From IMG/VR virus record IMGVR_UViG_3300020192_000008, positions 43,273 to 107,272 of that record: 64,000 nt of DNA; one strand, written 5' to 3'. The position numbers and the translations under genes were made by a program. Below the pieces are notes generated by a model that saw nothing but the letters and a program-made list of their open reading frames with translations, ran no database searches and was not told the DNA's origin. The DNA comes from a virus. Below are positions 19,601 through 27,710 of this stretch, in pieces (the stretch's first letter is position 1; every line of letters begins with the position of its first letter).

Positions 19601-19715
19601 CTTTGTGTCTCTGGTGAGGGTACTCCACGCGCAAGAGTCGGTGCAAGGTACGCTTTTTCAGCGGCATAAGGACTTTGATTGGGCACTAGCGCTCAGTCTC
19701 AAGGAGATGCGAAGC
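19601..19715. promoter_or_regulatory. Divergent intergenic region, likely promoters
   Basis: The 115 bases separate the start of the RNA polymerase gene from the plus-strand small-gene run, so promoters for both directions probably lie here. A CATAAG element at about 19668 is the only -10-like box I can see; it resembles ATAA-containing boxes in other divergent gaps of this window. AAGGAG at 19701-19706 is the ribosome site of the plus gene. No convincing -35 element. Confidence 0.35.
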
Positions 19716-19808
19716 ATGAGCGACAAGAAAGAGCCAACCAAGGGAAAGTCCTTCGAGAAGAAGGTCGAAGAACTCTACGGAAGCGCAGGAGCAAAGAAGA
19801 AGACCTGA
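19716..19808 (+). CDS. 30-residue basic peptide
   Basis: A short frame with a good AAGGAG ribosome site nine bases upstream. It is highly charged (ten lysines) and lacks hydrophobic segments; an amphipathic helix (SFEKKVEELYG) is possible. The TGA overlaps the next ATG as TGATG, which supports real translation. The open frame could begin upstream at 19605, but that part has no ribosome site. Function unknown. Confidence 0.6.
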   Translation: MSDKKEPTKGKSFEKKVEELYGSAGAKKKT

Positions 19809-19987
19809 TGTTCGCGGTCTTCCTAACCGGGGCCATCGCCGGCTTCTTCAACGGCGTGTACCTGTGGGCGACCACGAAACTTCGTTATGCTGATTCACCC
19901 ATTCCTGCAGAAAGAGAAGCTGAGGGTACACCAGGGAACGAGGCTCCTCCAGGAGACTCTGGGCCTGGTCGGCAGGGCCCTGTTTGA
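19808..19987 (+). CDS. Small single-pass membrane protein
   Basis: 59 residues. Residues 2-22 form one hydrophobic segment (FAVFLTGAIAGFFNGVYLW), followed by a basic residue and a Pro/Gly/Glu-rich tail, suggesting an N-out or N-in single-pass protein. Its second half overlaps the next gene by 101 bases in another frame, so one of the two starts may differ from that given. Coupled to the upstream peptide through TGATG. Function unknown. Confidence 0.5.
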   Translation: MFAVFLTGAIAGFFNGVYLWATTKLRYADSPIPAEREAEGTPGNEAPPGDSGPGRQGPV

Positions 19988-20480
19988 TCCGCTAGAGAAG
20001 TCGAGACTCTGGCAGATAGAAGCCCTGTTCGCCCCTATCGCCGGCCGTACTTTGGGGGGAGTACGTGCCAAACTAGTTGATGAAAAGAACTTCGTCACCT
20101 TCATCAACCAAATGGATCTAGAGGTACTCCTTGGGCTAGTGAAGCCTGGGATGAAGTGCCACTGGTCTGGCAGATCGTACTCAGGCCCAGGTGACCGGGA
20201 CTGGTACGGCTTGTGTGTCGACGATGACGACCTGATCGACGATCTCTACGGCCGTGAACTCATGCTCAGATCTGAATACAACTATCAGAGGCTGCCTGAG
20301 GGTCTAGAGATATACCGCCGAGTACACCACGAAGAGAAGGTCGACAAAGAAGAACTCCATCTTCTCATCGGCGATTACGACAGAGAGACAGGCGTCTGCC
20401 CCGATCCTCGGATGGAGACCATCGAGAACCGGTGGGTTCGGGCAGACAGCACGAGGGTCATATGGGAGGCCATTTTCTAA
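19887..20480 (+). CDS. Unknown protein
   Basis: 197 residues, mixed charge, no transmembrane segment. A DDDDLIDDLYG acidic cluster lies near residue 112 and a basic/aromatic N-terminus precedes it. No family recognised. It overlaps the small membrane protein upstream and its end overlaps the start of the zinc protein downstream, so it belongs to the plus-strand run leading to the MoxR gene. Confidence 0.6.
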   Translation: MLIHPFLQKEKLRVHQGTRLLQETLGLVGRALFDPLEKSRLWQIEALFAPIAGRTLGGVRAKLVDEKNFVTFINQMDLEVLLGLVKPGMKCHWSGRSYSGPGDRDWYGLCVDDDDLIDDLYGRELMLRSEYNYQRLPEGLEIYRRVHHEEKVDKEELHLLIGDYDRETGVCPDPRMETIENRWVRADSTRVIWEAIF

Positions 20481-21055
20481 GGCTTCTCCCGGGTGCACAG
20501 GACGACGAGGAAGAGACCGTCAGTGACGCTGAGCCTGAGTTCGACTCAGGCCAGCGTTGCTCTATCTGCGGCGAAGCCCTCCTCCTCACCGAGGAGGTCT
20601 TCTGTCTTGAGCTCAGGCAAGCCTGGGTTGAAGGCGGCGAGCTGCAGACCTTCCCCCTTCTTGACGCCGACGGAGAACCGGAGTTCACCTCGTACATCTT
20701 TCACTTCGAGTGCTGGGAGAGCGCTACGCATGAGCTCGGAGAACAAGTCGAGGACATCCCAGCCCTCACTTCCCTCGAGAAGCTTCTCGAATGCACGGAG
20801 TGTGGCAACAGCATCACTGCCTGGGACCCGTACTGCGCCGTCACCTTTGGAGAACTACATGCCTCCAAAAGGCGACCGTCTGGAGCGCCGGCGGTTCACT
20901 TCACGGGCCTATCGAGGCCACTTCCGCTCTGCTTGGTCTGCGTGGCCAGGCTGATCGATGAATGTTTCGACGACTGGGAAGACGGCGTCATGGAGCGTCT
21001 TCCGATGATTGAACACCTGTACCAACAGTACATCGCCGGAGAACAAGAAGAATGA
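20462..21055 (+). CDS. Zinc-ribbon protein
   Basis: 197 residues. Three Cys pairs (CSIC, CTEC, CLVC) plus His/Cys residues (FHFECW) give two likely treble-clef or ribbon zinc sites. The rest is acidic. Start chosen at the second ATG of the frame because GAGGG lies just upstream. The TGA overlaps the next start as ATGA, tying it to the MoxR-type ATPase. Probably an adaptor or nucleic-acid/protein-binding factor; family unknown. Confidence 0.65.
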   Translation: MGGHFLRLLPGAQDDEEETVSDAEPEFDSGQRCSICGEALLLTEEVFCLELRQAWVEGGELQTFPLLDADGEPEFTSYIFHFECWESATHELGEQVEDIPALTSLEKLLECTECGNSITAWDPYCAVTFGELHASKRRPSGAPAVHFTGLSRPLPLCLVCVARLIDECFDDWEDGVMERLPMIEHLYQQYIAGEQEE

Positions 21056-22308
21056 GCGTATCTCTCGAGACCATCCTCTCCACGTCCTTCCTCGTCCCCC
21101 TCGGGGACCCGCTCAAGCCCAACTGCTACTGGGGCCTGAACGTCATGCTCTGGGGCAGCCCCGGCATCGGCAAGAGCGCACGCGTCAGGTCTGCTGCCGC
21201 CAAGGCGGGTCTGCCCACCGAGGTTGTCATCGCCGCAACGCGCCAGCCCGAGGACGTGTCGGGCGCTGCCTTCCCCGACGGCCAGGGCGGCGTGAACATC
21301 AAGACCCTGCTGCCAGGCGTCCAGCGCCTCATCAAGGACGAGCAGGGCGTGCTCTTCCTCGACGAGCTCTCCTGCGCCAGGCCCGCTGTGCAGGCAGCCT
21401 TCCTCGGCGTCGTACTCGATCGCAGGGTCGGTGACGACATGCTGCCCCCAGGCATCCGCGTTCTCGCTGCTGCCAACCCCCCCGAAGAAGCCGCCGGCGG
21501 CTGGGACCTCGAGCCCCCCATGGCCAACCGGTTCTGCCACGTCAACGTCCCCGCCCCCGTCGTTGCCGAGTGGACGGCCTGGTTCCTCAGCCAGTCGAGC
21601 GGCAGGGTCGAAGACGTCGAGATGGGTGAGAAGAAGGTCCAGGAAGGCTGGGGTGAGAACTGGCCGGCTGTGCAGGGCCTCGTCTCAGGCTTCCTGCAGG
21701 ACCGCTCGTCGGCTCTCTACAGCATGCCCAAGGAGGGCTCGAAGGACCGCTCGAGGGCCTGGCCTTCCCCACGCACCTGGGAGATGGCCGCTCGCAGCAT
21801 GGCCACCGTGCGCTGCCTCTTCCCCCTGCCCACCGGCAAGCCCCTCTCCGATGAGCAGAAGAAGGAGCACGCTCGCAAGACCGCTACCCACGACATCCTC
21901 ATGTCCACCCTGCTCGAGGGCTGCATCGGTCGCGGCGTTGCCGCTGAGTTCATCAACTGGGTCAAGGCAGCTGACCTCCCCAGCCCCTCCGATGTCCTCA
22001 AGTTCGGCTACGTCGTCGACAAGCGCCGGCTCGACATCGCCATGGCTGCCTACAGCTCCATGATCTCCTACGTCCTCACCAAGCCCACGCGCGATGAGAA
22101 GGTCGCCCTCGCCTCCCTCGCCTGGACCCGACTCCATGAGCTCAGCAAGCAGGGCCTGGCCGACATGGCCATCCCCAACATCCAGGCCATGATCTCCAAC
22201 GACCTCGGCACCCGCGCTGGCAAGAAGGAAGTGAACGATGCCATGCGGCCTCTGCTCATGGACTTCATCAAGCGCGGCCTCGAGAAGTACATGATCGAGG
22301 ATAAGTGA
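21052..22308 (+). CDS. MoxR-family AAA+ ATPase
   Basis: 418 residues. Walker A GSPGIGKS near residue 37, Walker B GVLFLDEL near 99, sensor-1 AAANP near 141 and an ANRF segment at 162 where MoxR proteins carry the second-region Arg. MoxR ATPases remodel or insert cofactors into partners that usually contain VWA domains. The gene immediately downstream is exactly such a partner, two or three bases away, so the pair is probably one chaperone system. Unusual in a phage among structural operons. Confident on family; substrate unknown. Confidence 0.85.
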   Translation: MSVSLETILSTSFLVPLGDPLKPNCYWGLNVMLWGSPGIGKSARVRSAAAKAGLPTEVVIAATRQPEDVSGAAFPDGQGGVNIKTLLPGVQRLIKDEQGVLFLDELSCARPAVQAAFLGVVLDRRVGDDMLPPGIRVLAAANPPEEAAGGWDLEPPMANRFCHVNVPAPVVAEWTAWFLSQSSGRVEDVEMGEKKVQEGWGENWPAVQGLVSGFLQDRSSALYSMPKEGSKDRSRAWPSPRTWEMAARSMATVRCLFPLPTGKPLSDEQKKEHARKTATHDILMSTLLEGCIGRGVAAEFINWVKAADLPSPSDVLKFGYVVDKRRLDIAMAAYSSMISYVLTKPTRDEKVALASLAWTRLHELSKQGLADMAIPNIQAMISNDLGTRAGKKEVNDAMRPLLMDFIKRGLEKYMIEDK

Positions 22309-23613
22309 ATGGCTCTCTCTTCCTCCCTCTCCTCAACTGAGCGCGCTGAAACGCTCATGGCTGAGGCTCGGGCCCTCATCCACAAACAAACCCCCTACCT
22401 GATGAGCCTCGTCTACTCATTCATCCCCAGGGAAGCTCCCGAGCTCCAGACCATGGGCATCACCAAGGGGCTCGTCCTGTACTACGGCCCCGAGTGGCTG
22501 CTCAAGTGCACGCCAGAACAGGTTGCTGCTGCTCTCGTTCATGAGTGCCTGCACATCCTGCGAGACCACCTGCCTCGCATCGCTGCATGCGCTGACAAGG
22601 AGAAGGGCAACGTCGCCGCCGACCTGGCCATCAACCCGGCCGTCGAGGAGATGAAGTACAAGCTGCCTCACGGCGTCTTCCCCAAGGACTTCAAGCTCCC
22701 CAACGAGCTCACCCTGGGGGAGTACTACGACAAGATCCCCGCCTCCGCGATGGACAAGATGCGGCAGGGTCAAGGCCAAGGTCAGGGCCAAGGCACCCCC
22801 GGCAAAGGCCCCCCAGGCCAGGGCCAAGGGATGGGTATCGGCAGCGGCTCTTGCGGGGGTATCGCCGGCAACGCCGATGACCAAGAGTTCGAGGACGCCC
22901 TCGATCAAGAGCTGGGCGGCAAGACCGAGACGGAAGTCAAAGCCGCTCGGAACAAGACGATCGACAGCATCAAGAAGTGGGCTGAGGCAAAGGGCCGGGG
23001 CAATATGCCTGGCTCCTTCCAACAGTTCATCGACATGGACCTGAATGAAGCGGCTCATGTGCCGTGGCAGCAGGTCCTCAAGTCCGTCCTCAAGCGCTGC
23101 TGCGGTCGTCTCGAATCGGGTGGTCAAGACTTCTCTCGGACCCATCCGTCCAAGCGAAGCTACGCCCGGGGGATGATCATCCCAGGCATGGTCGACTACC
23201 AGCCGGAGGTCGCGTTCATCCTCGATACCTCGGGGTCCATGAGTGACAAGGACATCCAGGAGTGCTTGCGGGAAGCCATCGGCGTCTTGAAGTCACTCAA
23301 CATCGAGACAGCCTGGCTTCTGCAGGCTGACATGTCCGTTGCCACGGCCCCGAAGAAGGTTCGTGTCAAAGACATCAAGGCTGGTCTCACCATCCACGGC
23401 CGTGGTGGGACTGACTTCGATGACGCCTTTCGCAAGGTCGACAGGCTCAAGCCGAGGCCAGACCTGGTGATCTATCTCACCGACGGTGACGGTGGCGTCA
23501 CCTACCAGCCGAAGATGGAAGTCATCTGGTGTCTTGTGAGCAACCACAGAACAACAGCACCTGCTTCCTGGGGGTACCCCGTCTTCGTAAGGCAAGATGA
23601 ACATGGTAGGTAA
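22309..23613 (+). CDS. Metallopeptidase-like and VWA domain protein (DUF2201 type)
   Basis: 434 residues. The N-terminal domain has HECLH near residue 77, a zinc-peptidase HExxH motif. A Gly/Gln-rich linker (GQGQGQGQGTPG and similar) lies near 155-180. The C-terminal domain has the MIDAS signature DTSGS near 306 and a later YLTDGDGG. This is the architecture of DUF2201/VWA-like proteins that pair with MoxR ATPases. It starts one base after the stop of the ATPase gene. The complex may mature or dismantle a protein assembly during infection; the target is not evident. Confidence 0.8.
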   Translation: MALSSSLSSTERAETLMAEARALIHKQTPYLMSLVYSFIPREAPELQTMGITKGLVLYYGPEWLLKCTPEQVAAALVHECLHILRDHLPRIAACADKEKGNVAADLAINPAVEEMKYKLPHGVFPKDFKLPNELTLGEYYDKIPASAMDKMRQGQGQGQGQGTPGKGPPGQGQGMGIGSGSCGGIAGNADDQEFEDALDQELGGKTETEVKAARNKTIDSIKKWAEAKGRGNMPGSFQQFIDMDLNEAAHVPWQQVLKSVLKRCCGRLESGGQDFSRTHPSKRSYARGMIIPGMVDYQPEVAFILDTSGSMSDKDIQECLREAIGVLKSLNIETAWLLQADMSVATAPKKVRVKDIKAGLTIHGRGGTDFDDAFRKVDRLKPRPDLVIYLTDGDGGVTYQPKMEVIWCLVSNHRTTAPASWGYPVFVRQDEHGR

Positions 23614-23794
23614 AACCATGGACATCGATGACTTGATCGACGCGGCGAGAGTTCACGGGGAGCAGTCGGAAGCTGAACATGAGCTAGGAGACCTGCAGAC
23701 GATTCTGCGGGCCTGCTGGGAGATCATGGACAGCGGACAGAAGCGTGAGCTGGTAGAGGAGTTCGAGGAACTCGTCGACGAGTGGCAGGAGTGA
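23597..23794 (+). CDS. Small acidic helical protein
   Basis: 65 residues, strongly acidic, predicted all-helical (RELVEEFEELVDEWQE at the end). It starts inside the end of the VWA gene; ATGs at 23597 and 23618 are both possible. The bidirectional terminator follows the stop directly, so it is the last gene of this plus-strand run. Function unknown. Confidence 0.55.
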   Translation: MNMVGKTMDIDDLIDAARVHGEQSEAEHELGDLQTILRACWEIMDSGQKRELVEEFEELVDEWQE

Positions 23795-23798
23795 GATG

Positions 23799-23830
23799 AA
23801 GAAGGGGCCCGATAAGGCCCCTTCTTTTAG
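23799..23830. terminator. Bidirectional terminator between convergent genes
   Basis: A 9-bp stem GAAGGGGCC/GGCCCCTTC (23801-23809 and 23816-23824) with a T-rich run on the plus side and an A-rich lead-in on the minus side. It lies between the stop of the small plus gene and that of the portal. Confidence 0.8.
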
Positions 23831-23838
23831 CTCCTACT

Positions 23839-25860
23839 TCAGACTGCTGCCTGAGCTCTCCTGGGGGGAAGCTTCTCGGGCAATGGCGTCATGTTGACGG
23901 CGGGTTGAGCTGCCTGTCCCGGGCCTGTGGCGATGCCCATCTTGGCGAGCATCTGCCGGACCATGTCTGCGAGTTCGGGGCTTTGCGCTTCGAGGTTCGA
24001 GAGAGCTGCCTGCTGTTGGTCAGCGGGCATGCTGGAGATCATCTGGGCTTGCTGGTAGGCGATGGTGGGCAGGTCCATCTGTCCGCCTGGGGGCATCTGC
24101 TGGCCGGCGTTGAGGGGGGATTGGGTCTGGCTCATGGGGTCAGGCTGGCCACCCTGGGGGTTGGCTTGTGATTGCTGGCCTGGCGACTGACCCGGGGCTG
24201 CCTCGGCCGGCATGCCCTGCTCTTGCCCGCCTGGGGTGCCTTGACCCATGGCGTCTTGTCCGCCTGGCTCTCCAGGGGCAGGGCCCTGGGCCATGTCCTG
24301 CTGTTGAGCCTGTTGCGCCTTGGCCTGGTACTTCCCCATGATGAGCTGCTGCTGACCTTGAAGGTCTGCCGTAGCAAGCTGCTGAGCCCGGGTAGCCTCG
24401 ATACGGCTGGCCGTCTCTTTCTTCATGATGGCGTTCTCCTCTTCCTGAGAGAGGTCAGCGTCAGCAAGAAGGGTGGTGTCGGAGATCTTCTGGCCCTGGT
24501 TGAGCTGGAAGAGGTAGGCCTTGCGCTGCAGGTCGTCGGCCATCTTGAAGGGCTTGAACCTGATGTTCACCTTCGGCCATTGCATGAAGGCGGCGACCTC
24601 GTTCATCACCCACTTGACCATGGCCTTGTGGCGCAGGATGTAGCCGATGAACGCGTTCTCGAGCATCCGCATCGACACGTTCGTGCCGGCGTAACTCATG
24701 CCGCCGAGGAGGAACTCCCTCGGCACACCCATGCCCGTGATGATCTGCTCCGACCACTGCTGGATTTCTCCAGTGAGGAGGAGAGCCCGTCCATCGCCGC
24801 CCACGGTCTGGTTGCCGAGGGGCAGAGGCATGATGGGGATGTAGTTCTGGTCCCACCTCCACTTCGCAATCTCACCGGCGACGTGCTCACGCCACTCGAC
24901 CAGGTTGATGGTGGTGTAGGGGTCTGAAGTACCCGAGCCTGCCTGAGGGAACAGGATGCGCAGAGGGACAATGTGCTCGAGGAGGATGGCCTCCTGCGCT
25001 TTCTTCATCACCTGCAGGTAGAAGACGTCCTTGAGGACGGGCATGAGCAGGGGGATGCCCCAGCCACGGTCTTGTGTTGCCAGGGTAGGCCGGCGCAGGT
25101 GGAAGAAGTTGTCCTTGGAGAAGACAATGCCCTTCGCTTCTTTCAGCGCCGCAATGAAGACCTGCGGCACTCCTTCAACGACTTCCTTCTTGCCGATGAG
25201 GATGTCGTTCTTCACCTGCGGAGGGATCGTATAGAAGTAGGTGTACTCCCCGGTGACGTCGTTGTACTGGACCTCGACGTCTTCAGGGTTCCACCTGATG
25301 AGCTTGATGCCTGCGGCGTTGCGGATGTAGAAGTCCTGCGCAACGGCGTCAGCTGTGGTGCCGCACTTGGGGCACGTCATCCGGAAGGCGTAGTTGGTGA
25401 TGACCCAGCTGTTGCGGGTCTTCTTGGCAGGGGCCGAGAACTGGCAACTCGAGCACTTGAGGTACTTGGTGAACGGGTAGCTGATCGACACCATCCCGTT
25501 GCCGTAGCAGTTGTAGTCGAGGCCAACCTCGATCTGAAACGCACGGTAGCGCAGGTGGTCCTGGAAGTAGTCGGTCCACTTCCGCACGACTTCCGGGTCT
25601 TCGTGATCGATGATGAGGTCAGTGACAGGGTACTCACTGAGCTTGAACACCGTCGCGTTGATGAGCGGGTTCGTCAGGAAGTAGTACCGGCACCACTGGA
25701 ACATCTTCTTCATCGTCTGCGGCAGCCATGTCTGCGCGACGTCAAAGAAGGGGCTGGGGTAGCTGACGCTATTCGCCATAGCCCCCTGCATCCTGCCCCG
25801 GGACATTGTCCTCATCCCAGGACCCGCCCCACCACCACCCGGATTACCGATCATACTCAT
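23839..25860 (-). CDS. Portal protein
   Basis: 673 residues. The central region is portal-like: stem/wing strands and GMGVPREFLLGG followed by NVSMRMLENAF, a typical portal crown/clip segment. It forms the dodecameric DNA gate at one capsid vertex and docks the terminase. A zinc ribbon (CSSC at about 136, CPKC at about 163) is inserted in the N-terminal half, which is unusual for portals. The last 170 residues are a Gln/Gly/Pro-rich disordered tail. It is translated just after the Gly-rich protein upstream and ends before the bidirectional terminator. Confidence 0.82.
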   Translation of the reverse strand: MSMIGNPGGGGAGPGMRTMSRGRMQGAMANSVSYPSPFFDVAQTWLPQTMKKMFQWCRYYFLTNPLINATVFKLSEYPVTDLIIDHEDPEVVRKWTDYFQDHLRYRAFQIEVGLDYNCYGNGMVSISYPFTKYLKCSSCQFSAPAKKTRNSWVITNYAFRMTCPKCGTTADAVAQDFYIRNAAGIKLIRWNPEDVEVQYNDVTGEYTYFYTIPPQVKNDILIGKKEVVEGVPQVFIAALKEAKGIVFSKDNFFHLRRPTLATQDRGWGIPLLMPVLKDVFYLQVMKKAQEAILLEHIVPLRILFPQAGSGTSDPYTTINLVEWREHVAGEIAKWRWDQNYIPIMPLPLGNQTVGGDGRALLLTGEIQQWSEQIITGMGVPREFLLGGMSYAGTNVSMRMLENAFIGYILRHKAMVKWVMNEVAAFMQWPKVNIRFKPFKMADDLQRKAYLFQLNQGQKISDTTLLADADLSQEEENAIMKKETASRIEATRAQQLATADLQGQQQLIMGKYQAKAQQAQQQDMAQGPAPGEPGGQDAMGQGTPGGQEQGMPAEAAPGQSPGQQSQANPQGGQPDPMSQTQSPLNAGQQMPPGGQMDLPTIAYQQAQMISSMPADQQQAALSNLEAQSPELADMVRQMLAKMGIATGPGQAAQPAVNMTPLPEKLPPRRAQAAV

Positions 25861-25861
25861 G

Positions 25862-26944
25862 TCACGTGCCCTCCGGCGCAGGGTAACCCGGAGGAGGCAG
25901 AACGCCTCGAATCTTCTTCTGCACCTTGTCTACCGCTCCACCAAGGGCTCCGCCGGCAGCGTTGAGCCCTGTGCCGAGGAGCATCTGGCTACCCATGGGC
26001 AAGGGAGAAAGCAGGGTGCCGCCCACGGCCCCAGCAAGGCTTGAACCAATGTGACGCGCCCTCGAGCCTGTACCGTCGTCTTCTGAAGACGCATTGATGG
26101 CCAGGTCAGCGATCGGCATGCCGATGGTGAGCGCCTTCATGGCTGGTGATGTGCCATGCCACTGGTCACCGAGGGTCTTCTTGAGGGTGTCGAGACGCTG
26201 GCCTGGTGTAGACAGACCTCGGATGACACCGGGCAGACTGGTCAGTCCTGCTTCTTCTGCAGCATGCCCAGCCATGTATGACTTGCCCTGGTCTGCGGCC
26301 TGAGCTCGCAGCTTGTCTACATGAAGCTGGTCGATCAAGTCTTTAGGGCTCTTCTTATTGAAGCCCATGAAGCCACTAGGCGGTTCAATCTTGGCCTCTT
26401 CAAAAGACTTACCGATCGATTTGTCCGCTGATGCGGCTGCTCTCTCGGCATCGTTCCACCCCTTGAGTCGGGGGGCTGCGCCCATGCCGATGGAGCCAAG
26501 GCCTTCCTTGGGCGTGGCACCCGTGAGGCCATGGATCTGCCGCTGACCGAAGTTGGCGAAGGTGTTGACCCCCTTCGTGTTGGTCAGAGCCACACGCGCC
26601 TTCTCCGCCATCTCTGGGGCAATGGCCCCAGCCCCGGCTCCAAGCAGCTTGCCGCCCAGAGCTCCAACGCCGGCGCCCACAACAGCGCCCTTGGCGCCGC
26701 TGGTCAGGCCAGCCGAGAGGGCAGAGCGGGTGTCGGCTCCTTGCTCTTTGGCGTCCTTGTAGCCTCGGTAGCCTTTGACCCCTGCACCAACGAGAGCGCC
26801 AGCTCCCACCCCAACACCTCCCATAGCGCCGCCCAAACCAAGAGCGGAAGCCACGCGAGGGTTCTTGATGACGTCGAAGTAGCCCGCATGTTTCTTGAGC
26901 TCGTCACGGAAGCCCTCAAGTACGTCCGAAGTGATGTAGTCCAT
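25862..26944 (-). CDS. Gly/Ala-rich virion protein with hydrophobic segments
   Basis: 360 residues. The N-terminal third has repeated Gly/Ala hydrophobic stretches (GGAMGGVGVGAGALVGAG, GAVVGAGVGALGGKLLG), like glycine-zipper segments of proteins that insert in membranes. A second such stretch is near the C-terminus. The middle is charged and helical. Two bases separate its stop from the portal start. It may be an ejected virion protein; family not recognised. Confidence 0.65.
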   Translation of the reverse strand: MDYITSDVLEGFRDELKKHAGYFDVIKNPRVASALGLGGAMGGVGVGAGALVGAGVKGYRGYKDAKEQGADTRSALSAGLTSGAKGAVVGAGVGALGGKLLGAGAGAIAPEMAEKARVALTNTKGVNTFANFGQRQIHGLTGATPKEGLGSIGMGAAPRLKGWNDAERAAASADKSIGKSFEEAKIEPPSGFMGFNKKSPKDLIDQLHVDKLRAQAADQGKSYMAGHAAEEAGLTSLPGVIRGLSTPGQRLDTLKKTLGDQWHGTSPAMKALTIGMPIADLAINASSEDDGTGSRARHIGSSLAGAVGGTLLSPLPMGSQMLLGTGLNAAGGALGGAVDKVQKKIRGVLPPPGYPAPEGT

Positions 26945-27710
26945 GGCCCACCAGAGGGAGTTGAGAGCGAAGAAGAAGCCGACTGTGGTCGAGAGCCTTC
27001 TCGACGCGCAGCATACGCCGGAGCTGCTCGCCTTCGACTGAGTCTTCGCTTGGTTCTTGACCTGATGCTTTCACACCGGGCCAGCGCTTCTTTATATCTT
27101 CCACATCCAGGGGGAAACCCTCGACGTCGGGCTGAGCAAAGCTGATGGGAGAAGAGACGACGAGCAGACCGTCGAACTTCACAGACTGCCGAGCGAACTC
27201 TTCAACCTCTGAAGACCAAGGGACGTCATCTCGTATGCGGTTGGAGATGTCGACGGCAATGGAGATGTCCATGGCCGTGGGGGCCTGCATGATGTCGAAG
27301 TCCGGGAACATTCCGTTGAGGGCAACGGTGCACCAGGAGAAGACTTCCCACCGCTCCCAGAAGGTATCGACGAGGTGCAGCGTCTTGCACGCCATCACCT
27401 TCTGGAGGTTGATGTCACTACTTCCACCAAAGTCCCGGTTGATGTGGGCCTCTAGCGTCTCAGGTTCCCAAGTAAGCCATTCGACCCCGTACTTCTGGAG
27501 GAGGGAGAGATCGAGGGCGATGGGATGGGCATCGGGGTGACGGAAGAGGTTCTGCCGGGTCACCTGACCCGGCTGCCCTTCTACCCTTGCCTTGGGCTCT
27601 TCATCCTTGTCGCCGAAGACTTCGAGCTCCTCTGTCGGATCTTCTGGCAGGTCTTTCGACGCCAGCTTGACCCGACCACGGATGATGTCGAGCAGCTCGT
27701 CAGCGTCCAT
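26916..27710 (-). CDS. Virion-associated protein of unknown function
   Basis: 264 residues, acidic N-terminus carrying one VKLAS copy of the virion motif. The central part (GVEWLTWEPETLEAHINRDFG through ISIAVDISNRI) looks folded alpha/beta but matches nothing I know. Its C-terminus overlaps the next gene by 29 bases; the start overlaps the upstream stop as TGATG. Position next to the portal suggests a head-associated role. Confidence 0.65.
   Translation of the reverse strand: MDADELLDIIRGRVKLASKDLPEDPTEELEVFGDKDEEPKARVEGQPGQVTRQNLFRHPDAHPIALDLSLLQKYGVEWLTWEPETLEAHINRDFGGSSDINLQKVMACKTLHLVDTFWERWEVFSWCTVALNGMFPDFDIMQAPTAMDISIAVDISNRIRDDVPWSSEVEEFARQSVKFDGLLVVSSPISFAQPDVEGFPLDVEDIKKRWPGVKASGQEPSEDSVEGEQLRRMLRVEKALDHSRLLLRSQLPLVGHGLHHFGRT

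Noticed and set aside
19807-19891. TTATG at 19885-19889 as another TTA stop
   Set aside because: The TTA is not in the frame of the upstream small membrane protein, so it does not end it; not counted.
24973-25965. Plus-strand open frame opposite the portal
   Set aside because: Antisense shadow of a well-supported portal gene, no start signal.
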